Shown one piece after another: positions 16,467 to 24,755 of a stretch of DNA of 64,000 bases. Below the pieces are notes generated by a model that was given only the letters and a program-made list of their open reading frames with translations, searched no databases and had not been told where the DNA came from. The translations under genes and the position numbers were made by a program. Origin of the DNA: Bacillus piscicola (lineage in GTDB: Bacteria > Bacillota > Bacilli > Bacillales > Marinococcaceae); the NCBI RefSeq assembly GCF_022458745.1, contig NZ_JAJJJF010000001.1, forward strand, positions 1 through 64,000. Direction: 5' to 3'. The number at the start of each line of letters is the position of its first letter. The first letter of the stretch is position 1.

Positions 16467-17729
16467 ATGACCTCTATCGTACGAGGAGTGATGGGAGATG
16501 GGTACGACATGTCGGCAATAAGAGAAAGAGAAAAAGAAGTAGTTGGAAATAGCAGGGCTTTTCAAGGGGTTGCCTATGCGTTTATCGTCGTGATGCTAGG
16601 AACCACACTGCCAACGCCGCTATATCCCGTCTACGCGAATACATATAGCTTGTCACCGTTGATGATCACGATTATTTATGCGTTTTACGCGATCGGCGTG
16701 ATTGCAGCACTGCTCTTGTTCGGGCATCTTTCCGACCGCATGGGACGACGGTATATTTTGATTCCCGGTGTCCTGGCGTCTGCCCTCAGTTCGCTTGTGT
16801 TTTTGTTTTCGGGTAGTCTCTTTCCTTTATTTGTGGGACGGGTGTTGTCTGGTTTATCGGCGGGGCTGTTCACGAGTACGGCAACCGCCACGTTGGTTAA
16901 TCTAGCGCCCGTTTCGAAGCAGGGGAAAGCGTCGATGATTGCAAGTACGGTTAATATGCTGGGGTTAGGGCTGGGACCGCTTGTTGGAGGACTTCTCGCC
17001 GAGTATCTGCCGTCTCCCATGCGTCTCGTTTTTATCATGCATCTTGTCATCCTTGTGCCGGCGTTCCTGGCGATTTGGTATATGCCGGAACCGGTGAAAC
17101 AGCGGCAAAAGCTGAAATGGACAGTTCAGAAATTGCGGGTTCCGCCGGAAGTGCGCGCCACTTTTATTCGTGGCGTTATTCCAGTGTTTGCAGGGTTTTC
17201 GATGCTTGGATTGTTTACGGCCGTGTCGCCCTCCTTTCTGCAAAAAGTGCTGCACGTTGAGAATAAGGCCATTTTAGGGGTGATTGTGTTTTCAAGTTTT
17301 TGTGCGTCTGCAGCCGGGCAGTCGCTGTTACGAAAGGCGTCCAACCAGCTGGTGCTGAAGTTAGGTTCTGCCGTTTTAGTCATTGGCATTAGTTTGGTAG
17401 GGCTTGCCCTGCATACGCATTCCTTACTTGTGTTACTGGGTGGGGCGATTGTTTCCGGAGTTGGCCAAGCCTTTAGTTTTCGTGCCGGACTTGCTTCGGT
17501 CAATGCCAAAACAGCTGCCCATGAACGCGGAGAGGTAGCCTCCAGTTTTTTCATCGTCGCGTATGTAGCCATCTCCCTTCCCGTCATTGGCGTCGGCTTG
17601 CTTGCGAAGGCGACAGGAATCCAAACAGCCGGCATCGTTTTTAGCATCGTCATCGCGCTCCTCGCCCTCCTTGCCCTCATCCTATCCCTCCTCGCCAGCC
17701 GGGCTAGTAAACACACGCTCGGATCGTAA
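16467..17729 (+). CDS. Major facilitator superfamily transporter
   Basis: About 420 residues with twelve hydrophobic segments. The MFS motif A between helices 2 and 3 is clear (GHLSDRMGRRYIL, about residues 85-97). The opening TTLPTPLYPVYA is typical of drug/metabolite proton antiporters of the DHA1 type. The substrate cannot be told. Start is uncertain: ATG 16467 has no ribosome site; ATG 16491 and ATG 16509 have AGGAG or GGGAG nearby but at poor spacing. The gene is visibly GC-richer than both flanks, suggesting a different origin or a core-genome island between acquired segments. No regulator is adjacent. Confidence 0.8.
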   Translation: MTSIVRGVMGDGYDMSAIREREKEVVGNSRAFQGVAYAFIVVMLGTTLPTPLYPVYANTYSLSPLMITIIYAFYAIGVIAALLLFGHLSDRMGRRYILIPGVLASALSSLVFLFSGSLFPLFVGRVLSGLSAGLFTSTATATLVNLAPVSKQGKASMIASTVNMLGLGLGPLVGGLLAEYLPSPMRLVFIMHLVILVPAFLAIWYMPEPVKQRQKLKWTVQKLRVPPEVRATFIRGVIPVFAGFSMLGLFTAVSPSFLQKVLHVENKAILGVIVFSSFCASAAGQSLLRKASNQLVLKLGSAVLVIGISLVGLALHTHSLLVLLGGAIVSGVGQAFSFRAGLASVNAKTAAHERGEVASSFFIVAYVAISLPVIGVGLLAKATGIQTAGIVFSIVIALLALLALILSLLASRASKHTLGS

Positions 17730-17818
17730 CGCGAGGTGCCTTCTGGGCGATGATGTTGCCCTTTTCCCCGCAATAAAGCACCCATAAGACCAAAAACCAC
17801 CCAACCCCACAGAAAACC

Positions 17819-18311
17819 GGTCTTATGGAGCGTTCATAAGACCAATATTAGCTAGAAAAGCAGGCGAAATGGTCTTTTGGACAAGCCAAAAGACCAAAAA
17901 CCAGGAGAACGATCGTCAATCTGGTCTTATGGAGGCGTCAAAAGACCAAACCCCACTTGTTTATCTAATAAAGCGGTCTTATGAAGCTCCCAAAAGACCA
18001 AAAATTGCCAGAAACCAAGACAAAAAGGTCTTGTGGAGCGTCCACAAGACCAATATTAGCTAGAAAAGCAGGCGAAATGGTCTTATGGACAAGCCAAAAG
18101 ACCAAAAACCAGGAGAATGATCGTCAATCTAGTCTTATGGAGGCGTCAAAAGACCAAACCCCACTTGTTTATCTAGTAAAGCGGTCTTATGAAGCTCCCA
18201 AAAGACCAAAAATTGCTAGAAACCAAGACAAAAAGGTCTTATGGAGCGTCCATAAGACCAATATTAGCTAGAAAAGGAGATAAAGAGGTCTCATGAATGA
18301 ATCATAAGACC
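17819..18311. repeat. 52-bp hairpin array 1 (10 units)
   Basis: Ten 25-bp hairpins begin at 17819, 17871, 17923, 17975, 18027, 18079, 18131, 18183, 18235 and 18287, exactly 52 bp apart. The arms are GGTCTTATG-type and CATAAGACC-type. Spacers of 27 bp recur in the order A', B, C, A (A' with ATTAGCTAGAAAAG, B with CCAGGAGAA, C with CCCACTTGTTTATC, A with TTGCTAGAAACC), giving a 208-bp superperiod. Stems at 18027 and 18235 are perfect with compensated changes. A degenerate half-unit precedes at 17784. Confidence 0.95.
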
Positions 18312-18486
18312 AAGAAAAACACAAAAACGGAGTTATCTGACGGTGGAATATTGTTATGTCAGTTGTATTTGAACATTATTTTATGTGATAACCTGCATTG
18401 TAATTTTATATAGGGTATATGTTGTCATAATAGGAATCAATTGATACCAAAAACGTTGCTAATGGATATTAGGAGTGTTATAATAA

Positions 18487-18945
18487 ATGAACAAAAAGTC
18501 AAGACTAAGTAAACGGATTGAAGATAAATTTGAAGTTGAAACATATTTAGACCGGTTAAAATACGCTATAGAGAGCGGTTCAGTAAAAATTAACTTTCAA
18601 AAAAATCGAAGAGTGGATGAGACAAGAGACAGAAAGTATACCAACAGATATACAATGGCCTATTTGTTTCCTGATGAGGATGAAATTGAAGCTTTAAAAA
18701 GAGAACTTTCACTTTTAACAGTTGAAGATTACATGGAAACCGTAAAGGATCTCAGATTCCCCAGTTATTCAGAGATGCGAGTATTTGGAAAGGAATATGT
18801 TAATGAGGACGTTTATATAAAAATCAGAGTGGAACTACTAAATATTACGCATGCTGCGGGTGATGGCTTTATTTTAGTTATGTCCTTTCATTTCGCAGAG
18901 ATTCCATTGAAAGAAGATGACTTTCCTTATAGAAAGTTGAGGTGA
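18487..18945 (+). CDS. MqsR-like toxin of a Panacea toxin-antitoxin pair
   Basis: 152 residues directly upstream of an MqsA/Panacea antitoxin. The C-terminal half aligns by eye with MqsR: LTVEDYMETVKDL, then the strands VNEDVYIKIRVE and FILVMSFHF, matching MqsR's EVYLKITV and LIVSFK. The N-terminal part (YLDRLKYAIESGSVKINFQ) matches the MqsR helix plus strand. MqsR is a ribosome-independent mRNA interferase; activity here is inferred. TAGGAGTG precedes the ATG. The gene is longer than E. coli MqsR (98 residues). Toxin-first order with four-base-scale coupling to the antitoxin is typical of mqsRA. Confidence 0.65.
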   Translation: MNKKSRLSKRIEDKFEVETYLDRLKYAIESGSVKINFQKNRRVDETRDRKYTNRYTMAYLFPDEDEIEALKRELSLLTVEDYMETVKDLRFPSYSEMRVFGKEYVNEDVYIKIRVELLNITHAAGDGFILVMSFHFAEIPLKEDDFPYRKLR

Positions 18946-18950
18946 GTATA

Positions 18951-19973
18951 ATGAAAATATTAAAAAGTGAAAAGAAGCTTTGCCTGCTTTGTATGGAAGA
19001 GCATGTAGTTGAAACTGTTGAAGTGACTGATCATGAGACTTTTAAAGGCGAAGAAGTTAGCTTTACCGCTCAATATGAGTATTGTTCAGCTACGGAAGAT
19101 TTTCTAGAGTCGGAAGAAATGATAAAAGCGAATAGTTTAGCGATGAAAGATGCATACCGGGAAAGATTAGGGTTGTTAACCTCTAGTGAGCTCCATGATA
19201 TTAGGAAGAAATATGATATTAGCCAAAAAGACTTTTCTGAAGTCTTAGGTTGGGGAAGAGCAACCATTACAAGGTATGAAAATCATCAAGTCCAAGATCG
19301 TGCTCATGATGATGTATTAAGGAAAATTAGCTCCGATCCAAAGTGGCTTATAGAAAAATTACATGAAGCTAAGGAACAAGATAAAATATCGGAAAAAGCA
19401 TATGTGAAGTCATTGCATAAAGCAAAGGAACAGTATAAAAAAAAGAAAAATCAATACCTTATAGATTCAATTTACGCTAGTTATGCGAATTATGAAGACC
19501 CACTAATCAGGGGGAATGCAGACCTCAATTTAAAAAAAGTTGTTGAAATGATTAATTATCTTTCAGAAAAGGTAAACAACCTTCACAAAGTAAAGCTTAT
19601 GAAAATGCTTTGGTATTCGGATATAGTACACTTTAAGAGGCAAGAAAAATCAATTAGTGGTCTTGTCTATAATGCCCGTCGAATGGGGGCTGTTCCTGAG
19701 GGTTACGACCAAATCGTGTTATTAGATGGTGTTCAGTTTGATACCGTTCAGTACGGTGAAAATATTGGGTATAAGTTTAACCCATCCCCAGGGTTTCAAA
19801 TTACAGAGTTAACAGAAGAGGAAATACAAACACTGGACGATGTAATTTCAGAGGTTGGCAGTTTAACTACCGATGAGATTGTTCATAAGATGCATGAAGA
19901 AGAAGCATATAAGCATACAGTAAGTAATAGTCCTATATCCTATTCGTTTGCAAAGGATGTAACAATCGATTAG
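18951..19973 (+). CDS. MqsA-type zinc finger + HTH + Panacea (SocA/DUF4065) antitoxin
   Basis: About 340 residues in three parts. An N-terminal MqsA/YgiT-like zinc finger has KLCLLC at residues 11-14, but the second pair keeps only one Cys (QYEYCSATED). A Cro/XRE helix-turn-helix follows (LHDIRKKYDISQKDFSEVLGW, about 80-115), then a Panacea domain (about 190-320, LHKVKLMKMLWYSD, VYNARRMGAVPEGYD). MqsA and Panacea proteins are antitoxins; the HTH implies autorepression. ATG 18951 follows GAGGTGA and is preferred over GTG 18942. The toxin gene ends six bases upstream. Confidence 0.8.
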   Translation: MKILKSEKKLCLLCMEEHVVETVEVTDHETFKGEEVSFTAQYEYCSATEDFLESEEMIKANSLAMKDAYRERLGLLTSSELHDIRKKYDISQKDFSEVLGWGRATITRYENHQVQDRAHDDVLRKISSDPKWLIEKLHEAKEQDKISEKAYVKSLHKAKEQYKKKKNQYLIDSIYASYANYEDPLIRGNADLNLKKVVEMINYLSEKVNNLHKVKLMKMLWYSDIVHFKRQEKSISGLVYNARRMGAVPEGYDQIVLLDGVQFDTVQYGENIGYKFNPSPGFQITELTEEEIQTLDDVISEVGSLTTDEIVHKMHEEEAYKHTVSNSPISYSFAKDVTID

Positions 19974-20153
19974 TAAGAGTCAGAGCATGAGTTTTTTATC
20001 TGCCCCTATCTATAGAAAAACCAGCCAATTGATGTTTGAAATGTTTGAAATTTAATCCATCACTAAATAAATGGTGACCGGCATTGTTTTTAGCCCTTTT
20101 CCCCGCAATAAAACACCCATAAGACCGAAAACCACCCGCCCCCACAGGAAACC

Positions 20154-20386
20154 GGTCTTATGGAGGCGTCAAAAGACCAAACCCCACTTGTTTATCTAGT
20201 AAAGCGGTCTTATGAAGCTCCCAAAAGACCAAAAATTGCTAGAAACCAAGACAAAAAGGTCTTGTGGAGCGTCCACAAGACCAATATTAGCTAGAAAAGC
20301 AGGCGAAATGGTCTTTTGGACAAGCCAAAAGACCAAAAACCAGGAGAACGATCGCCAATCTGGTCTTATGCAGGCGTCAAAAGACC
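20154..20386. repeat. 52-bp hairpin array 2 (5 units)
   Basis: Hairpins start at 20154, 20206, 20258, 20310 and 20362, exactly 52 bp apart, with the same spacer classes as array 1. The lead-in (CCCTTTTCCCCGCAATAAAA, 20095) is almost identical to the one before array 1 (17759), so the two arrays are near-identical direct repeats flanking the MqsR/MqsA-Panacea module. Confidence 0.95.
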
Positions 20387-20405
20387 AAAAACCGGGGGAA
20401 GGCTT

Positions 20406-20444
20406 AGCATCTTTTCACATTATCGAATAATGTGAAAAGATGCT
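20406..20444. terminator. Long perfect hairpin after array 2
   Basis: AGCATCTTTTCACATTAT and its exact complement (18-bp arms) around a 3-base CGA loop, followed by TGTTTATTTT. A strong bidirectional terminator by shape. Confidence 0.8.
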
Positions 20445-20855
20445 TGTTTATTTTGAGTGATAAGTCATAAAACTGGGAGCCATTCGGGCGGAAACGGGCG
20501 GCACATCACGTTCCATTTATTGGTAAAAGAGAGGGGCTGTCTCCCTTTTACTGGAAATTTTTCACGTAAATTTTATAGTCCTTAAGATACATTTTATCAT
20601 TAGCGGTCATATGTTCGCTTTACGAGCTTTTTCCTTTTTCTGTTAATTCTGGACTTCTCCGTTTACCTGATAAAACACCTCGGAGCGGGCGCTGGAAGCG
20701 CTTGTTGCTTATTAGTTTTTTGACAATTCTTCTGTTTTCACCCTACCTTTTTCCAGATGATTTTTTGTCGTTTTTTTCCTTTGAAAATAGGTAGGACTTT
20801 ATATTCACATACGATAGTATCTCTTTTAGTAATAAAAATTTTCAAAAAATAAGGA
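20445..20855. other. Gene-free interval before the phage-like module
   Basis: No supported gene. A hairpin at about 20521-20551 pairs GTAAAAG-GAG with CTC-CTTTTAC and could be a terminator. The DNA is AT-rich toward the promoter at 20856. Confidence 0.4.
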
Positions 20856-20894
20856 TTGATTTTCTGCAAGACTATTATATGATACAAGTGTACA
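20856..20894 (+). promoter_or_regulatory. Promoter and palindromic operator of the XRE regulator
   Basis: TTGATT (20856-20861), a 16-bp spacer and TATGAT (20878-20883). GTGTACAC (20887-20894) is a perfect palindrome just downstream, well placed for autorepression by the small HTH protein encoded next. Confidence 0.5.
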
Positions 20895-20923
20895 CAAAAT
20901 GTGCTAGGGAGGAGGTAGTGGGG

Positions 20924-21139
20924 ATGGATTTGCGGAATCTTCGGCTGATTGATTTGCGTAACAAACATGAATTGACGCAAACGGAGCTGGGGCGCCTTGT
21001 TGGCCTATCTCAAAGTATGATCGCGCATATTGAAGGAGGAACAAAAGAACCAAGAAGCAAGTACAAGGTCAAGCTCGCCGAGTACTTTGGTGTGACAGTC
21101 GAATGGTTGTTTTATGCGAATTACAGAAAGTGGGCTTAG
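20924..21139 (+). CDS. Small XRE-family helix-turn-helix regulator
   Basis: 71 residues from the ATG at 20924, eight bases after a strong AGGGAGGAGG. Almost the whole protein is one Cro/C1-type HTH: LRNKHELTQTELGRLVGLSQSMIAHIEGG, split here as helices at about residues 13-40, then KLAEYFGVTVEWLF. Such single-domain regulators open phage and phage-like modules. A GTGTACAC palindrome over its promoter is a candidate operator. The following genes (initiator, DnaC-type loader, amidase) support a prophage-derived lysogeny/replication control role. Confidence 0.85.
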   Translation: MDLRNLRLIDLRNKHELTQTELGRLVGLSQSMIAHIEGGTKEPRSKYKVKLAEYFGVTVEWLFYANYRKWA

Positions 21140-21318
21140 TTTTTACAGGGTTGTTACCAAGACAGCATGATGCTATTACTCCTCGTAACGTACATATGGC
21201 TTTTAGACAGCATGGTTTTTTCTCCCCGGTGTACGTAAAAATTTCTTAATTTTTTGTCTATTTTTCTTTTTTACTATAGCTTTTTAGCAACTTATCAAAA
21301 TTGAAAAGGGGCCGGAAC

Positions 21319-21753
21319 ATGAATTACTTAAAAATGATTAACGCCTTTTACAACCGTTTGGAAACGGAGCCATTGACGGCGAGCGCGATTTCGGTGTGGC
21401 ACGCGCTGATGCAAATCAACAACCGGGCGGGCTGGCCGCCGCAGTTCGCAGCATCGGCGCCGCTGATTTATCAGAAAGCGGGAGTGACGGAACGAAGTTT
21501 TTACAATGCGCGCAATGACTTGGAGAATAAGGGGTATATCGAGGTGGAGCAACGGTCTGGACGTCAGATGGCACTCTATTCCATGCATGCTTTTTCCGAC
21601 TATTTTGCAGGCAACGTTTCAGGCAACGTTTCAGACAATGTTTCAGACAATGTTTCAGACAATGTTTCAGACAACGTTTCCCCCTTATTTAAACAAAATA
21701 AAACAAGACAAAACAAAACGAAACAAATAAATAATTCGTATCAATTTTACTGA
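21319..21753 (+). CDS. Phage-type replication initiator (XkdB-like winged helix protein)
   Basis: 144 residues from the ATG at 21319 (AAGGGG upstream). Residues 15-85 form a helix-turn-helix/winged helix like the N-domain of phage replisome organisers (ISVWHALMQINNRAGWP, then YQKAGVTERSFYNARNDLENKGYIEVE). The middle is a tetrapeptide repeat NVSD/NVSG (six copies), encoded by 12-bp DNA repeats. The C-terminus is Lys/Asn/Gln-rich and ends soon after, so a DnaD-like C-domain is missing. The DnaC-type loader follows after 25 bp, the xkdB-xkdC arrangement of defective prophages. Confidence 0.7.
   Translation: MNYLKMINAFYNRLETEPLTASAISVWHALMQINNRAGWPPQFAASAPLIYQKAGVTERSFYNARNDLENKGYIEVEQRSGRQMALYSMHAFSDYFAGNVSGNVSDNVSDNVSDNVSDNVSPLFKQNKTRQNKTKQINNSYQFY
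21611..21682 (+). repeat. Six tandem 12-bp repeats inside the initiator gene
   Basis: Units GCAACGTTTCAG (twice) and ACAATGTTTCAG (three times), ending in a partial ACAACGTTTC. They encode the NVSD/NVSG tetrapeptides and keep both frame and register. Tandem repeats inside an initiator gene can be its own binding sites (replication origin), as in several phages. Confidence 0.8.
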
Positions 21754-21778
21754 TATGGCGTAGAAAGGGGGAAGTTTC

Positions 21779-22636
21779 ATGACAAAACGAATTCGTCATC
21801 AACCGTATTCCAGAAGTGTTTCGGCTACTGCGGTGATTGTTCGCCGGTATACGTGTTCGGGCTGTGAGGAGCCTGTTGTCGTGAAAAGTATCGTGATGCC
21901 ATTTGGACCAGCGAAAGGGGAGCGCCAGGAGCTTGACTGCGGCTGTCGCTGTCCCGATCCGGAGCTGGAGAAAAGTGTGCGGCGCAATCAACAAGCACGG
22001 AAGAAACAACGTTCGTTGGATTTATTTGCGGAGGAGAGCCTGGTGAATGCAGATATGACAAGGTGCACATTCGATAACTACGTGCCGCGTCACCAGTCGC
22101 AGGCCGATGCTAAAAAAAACACCATCTTGTATACTCGCACTTTTTCGCTTGCGGAGCCGAGGAATTTGCTTATGACCGGCTCCTATGGGCTTGGGAAGTC
22201 GCATCTCGCCATGGCTTGTGCCCATTCCCTGCTGGAGCGGGGCTATTCGGCCATTTTTATCAACGTGACGAAGCTCTTGACGAGGCTGAAGGCGACGTAC
22301 GGGAAGAAAGGCGGTCGGGGGGAAGCGGATATTCTCGCTATTTTGGAACAGGTGGACTGCTTGGTCTTGGACGATATCGGCGCGGAACACGGCACGGAAC
22401 AAAGCGGAAGTTGGAGCATGTCGAAGGTGTTTGAGGTGGTGGACAGCCGCCTCGGAAAGCACACGATTTTTACTACGAATTTGGACGGGCGCGAATTGTC
22501 GCGGAAGGCAGGTCCGCGCACGTTTTCGCGGATGATGCAGGAAACGGAAGTCGTGCCGGTCTTCGGAGAGGATTACCGCCTCGAACGTTACCGAAACCAA
22601 CAGCGAAAGGATGGAAAATATAATGTCAACCACTAA
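21779..22636 (+). CDS. DnaC-like helicase loader ATPase (XkdC-like)
   Basis: 285 residues. The N-terminus carries a cysteine-rich zinc-binding region (YTCSGCEEP, DCGCRCPDP). The AAA+ core follows: Walker A GSYGLGKS (about residue 138), Walker B LVLDDIGAE (about 197), sensor IFTTNL (about 230) and the arginine finger region SRMMQ. Family members load the replicative helicase at phage or plasmid origins. It lies 25 bp downstream of the initiator, with a GAAAGGGGG ribosome site, and overlaps the amidase gene by 14 bp. No inactivating change is visible. Confidence 0.85.
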   Translation: MTKRIRHQPYSRSVSATAVIVRRYTCSGCEEPVVVKSIVMPFGPAKGERQELDCGCRCPDPELEKSVRRNQQARKKQRSLDLFAEESLVNADMTRCTFDNYVPRHQSQADAKKNTILYTRTFSLAEPRNLLMTGSYGLGKSHLAMACAHSLLERGYSAIFINVTKLLTRLKATYGKKGGRGEADILAILEQVDCLVLDDIGAEHGTEQSGSWSMSKVFEVVDSRLGKHTIFTTNLDGRELSRKAGPRTFSRMMQETEVVPVFGEDYRLERYRNQQRKDGKYNVNH

Positions 22637-23312
22637 AATTATGATCGATCCCGGCCACGGCGGCAAAGACCCGGGAGCTGTGTCGGCGGGGGTGGAAGAA
22701 AAACAACTGACACTCACGATTGCGCGCCATATCGCGGAGCAGCTGAAGCGTATTCACGGGCTGGACGTCCGCCTGACACGAGACACGGATACGTACCTCT
22801 CGCTTACCGAACGGATTCGGCTGGCGAACAGTTGGAAGGCGGACTACTTTTTGTCGATTCACATCAATGCCGGCGGCGGGAGCGGCTTTGAGTCGTTCAT
22901 CTATCCGAAAGCAGGACCGCACACGGCCATCTACCAATCCGCGATTCATCAGCACGTCGCCGTTGCGGCAGGGAGAGGCGACCGGGGCATGAAACAAGCG
23001 AACTTTGCCGTCCTGCGAGAGACGAAAATGCCGGCTCTGCTCACAGAAAATTTATTTATCGACCACCTGGTGGACAGCCGCATACTCGGCAGTCCCGCCA
23101 TGTTAAAGCGGATCGCCGCCAGTCACGTCAACGGCTTCAAACGATTGCTGAAACTCGGGGATGCTGCGGTGGGTTCCGCACCCGCCACCCGCACCTACCG
23201 CGTCCTCATCAACGGCAAACAAATCGGCGCCTATGCCGAGAAAGACAACGTCTACAACCAAGTGAAAAAACACCTCGGAACCAACACACACATTGAAATA
23301 AAGCCGGTGTAG
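22623..23312 (+). CDS. N-acetylmuramoyl-L-alanine amidase (Amidase_3)
   Basis: 229 residues. The zinc-dependent amidase motifs are complete: MIDPGHGGKDPGA (first His ligand), VEEKQLTL (Glu), FLSIHINAG (second His) and LTENLFID (catalytic Glu near residue 140). The last 40 residues (TYRVLINGKQIGAY, then VKKHLG) resemble a SPOR-like peptidoglycan-binding repeat as in CwlC. No signal peptide, so it is released by a holin or autolysis: a phage lysin or mother-cell-type amidase. ATG 22623 overlaps the loader gene; an earlier ATG at 22611 is possible. Confidence 0.85.
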   Translation: MSTTKIMIDPGHGGKDPGAVSAGVEEKQLTLTIARHIAEQLKRIHGLDVRLTRDTDTYLSLTERIRLANSWKADYFLSIHINAGGGSGFESFIYPKAGPHTAIYQSAIHQHVAVAAGRGDRGMKQANFAVLRETKMPALLTENLFIDHLVDSRILGSPAMLKRIAASHVNGFKRLLKLGDAAVGSAPATRTYRVLINGKQIGAYAEKDNVYNQVKKHLGTNTHIEIKPV

Positions 23313-23375
23313 GAATGGTGCTGTACAATATTACCCTACACCCGTATTGTGTTTCCGATCATTGACGTCATGAAA

Positions 23376-24130
23376 ATTGGTGTTTGTGGAAATAGCGACG
23401 TCATAGGGGTTGTATGAAGTATTGAAAAGGTTTGTTGGCGAAAATAACAGCATCATAGAGGAGGTATGGAGTCGTGAAAAGCAGCATTGGCAGAAATAAC
23501 GACTTCATAGAGAGTGTATGAGGTACTGAAAATGAGTGATGTTGAAAATAGCAACGTCATAGAGGGTGTATGAAGTCATGAAAAGCAGCAATAGTAGAAA
23601 TAACAACGCTATAGAGAGTGTATGAAGCCATGAAAACGAATGAAGTTGAAAATAGCGACGCCATAGGGGTTGTATGAGTTATTGAAAAGGACTGTTGGCG
23701 AAAATAACAACGTCATAGAGGGTGTATGAAGTCATGAAAAGCAGCAATAGTAGAAATAACAACGCCATAGAGAGTGTATGAAACCATGAAAACGAATGAA
23801 GTTGGAAATAGCGACGCCATGGGGGTTGTATGAGTTATTGAAAAGGACTGTTGGCGAAAATAACAGCATCATAGAGGGTGTATGAAGTCATGAAAAGCAG
23901 CAATAGTAGAAATAACAACGCCATAGAGAGTGTATGAAGCCATGAAGATGAATGAAGTTGAAAATAGCGACGTCATAGGGGTTGTATGAGGTATTGAAAA
24001 GGGCTGTTGGCGAAAATAACAGCGTCATAGAGAGTGTATGAAGCCATGAAAACGAATGAAGTTGAAAATAGCGACACCATAGAGGGTGTATGAAGTAGTG
24101 AAAAGCACTGAACGTGAAAACAACGACGTC
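23376..24130. repeat. 52-bp tandem minisatellite (14 units)
   Basis: TATGA-type landmarks fall at 23413, 23465, 23517, 23569 and so on to 24089, exactly 52 bp apart (14 copies). Three unit variants alternate in many places (GTTGGCGAAAATAACA, AATAGTAGAAATAACA, GAAGTTGAAAATAGCG), giving a 156-bp superperiod. Each unit holds a small inverted repeat TCATA-N7-TATGA. It is sequence-unrelated to the GGTCTT arrays. No long frame runs through it. It fills the gap between the amidase and the next gene. Confidence 0.95.
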
Positions 24131-24194
24131 ATAGCGCCGTCACGGGGATTCAGACGAGTGGTATCCGCGATTTTAAAAAACAGAGGAGCGATAG

Positions 24195-24545
24195 ATGATG
24201 AGAGCGTCTATGTTAAAAGCAAGTATCAAAAAGATTGAAATCATGAATGTGACAAAGAAAGAGGAGTGGCACCAGTCCGTCCGCGTGATTCTCGGCGACA
24301 TCGAGCTCAACAACGACAACTTTATCGCGCTGCGCAAATTCCGGCCCGACGAGATCGTGCATGTCTCAATCGAATCCGCACAGCGGGACGCGCCACCAGC
24401 GCAACTAAACGAACAACAAGCGGACGACATGCTCTTGGACAGTCCCACAGCCCCTGTCTATGACCTGAAAGATGAAGACCTTATTGAAGAAGGCGAGACC
24501 CGTTTAGGTGAAGGCGACGTCGTGGAAGAGGAGTTTCCCCTTTGA
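24195..24545 (+). CDS. Hypothetical acidic phage-like protein
   Basis: 116 residues; the ATG at 24195 (or 24198) follows GAGGAG. The first 60 residues look like a beta-rich small domain (IKKIEIMNVTKKEEWHQSV, then VRVILGDIELNNDNF). The remainder is acidic and low-complexity (DLKDEDLIEEGETRLGEGDV). I recognise no family. GC-rich composition matches the loader and amidase genes rather than the flanks, so it belongs to the same phage-like module. Confidence 0.55.
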   Translation: MMRASMLKASIKKIEIMNVTKKEEWHQSVRVILGDIELNNDNFIALRKFRPDEIVHVSIESAQRDAPPAQLNEQQADDMLLDSPTAPVYDLKDEDLIEEGETRLGEGDVVEEEFPL

Positions 24546-24600
24546 CTATCTGCACAATCACGCCTTTTTAATAACTATTGGTAATATTCTTAAAACTATA

Positions 24601-24666
24601 TTGACTATTTCATAACCTTAACATATACTCAAGGTAGCCGGTGGGGAGACCTATCGGCTTTTTTTA
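24601..24666 (+). promoter_or_regulatory. Promoter immediately followed by a terminator hairpin
   Basis: TTGACT (24601-24606), a 17-bp spacer and TATACT (24624-24629) are near consensus. Seven bases later AGCCG (24636-24640) pairs with CGGCT (24655-24659) before seven Ts. A transcript from this promoter would be only about 30 nt unless it reads through. Confidence 0.6.
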
Positions 24667-24755
24667 TTCCCAATCGGAACCGACGCGTTTCACCGGCCCT
24701 GAATGCCTCGGTATTGGGGGAATAAACGACTATCTTGGGAAAGGAGGTGACCAAT

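Noticed and set aside
17126-17800. 224-codon antisense ORF opposite the MFS gene
   Set aside because: Shadow in a GC-rich gene; the plus strand has clear membrane helices and MFS motif A.
17869-18271. Overlapping open frames running through hairpin array 1, with similar ones at 20212-20430 and 44343-44796
   Set aside because: They arise because three 52-bp units make 156 bp, which keeps one frame open; they have no ribosome sites and their peptides simply repeat the array.
17819-18311. Possible CRISPR array (regular 25-bp repeats, 27-bp spacers)
   Set aside because: Spacers recur within and between arrays in fixed classes, repeats are variable, the repeat itself covaries, and no cas gene is present in the window.
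22022-22717. 231-codon antisense ORF opposite the DnaC-like loader
   Set aside because: The plus strand has Walker A and B motifs and correct neighbours; the antisense frame has no motif.
23376-24130. Coding repeat protein in the 52-bp minisatellite
   Set aside because: No single frame stays open across the units and no ribosome site precedes it.
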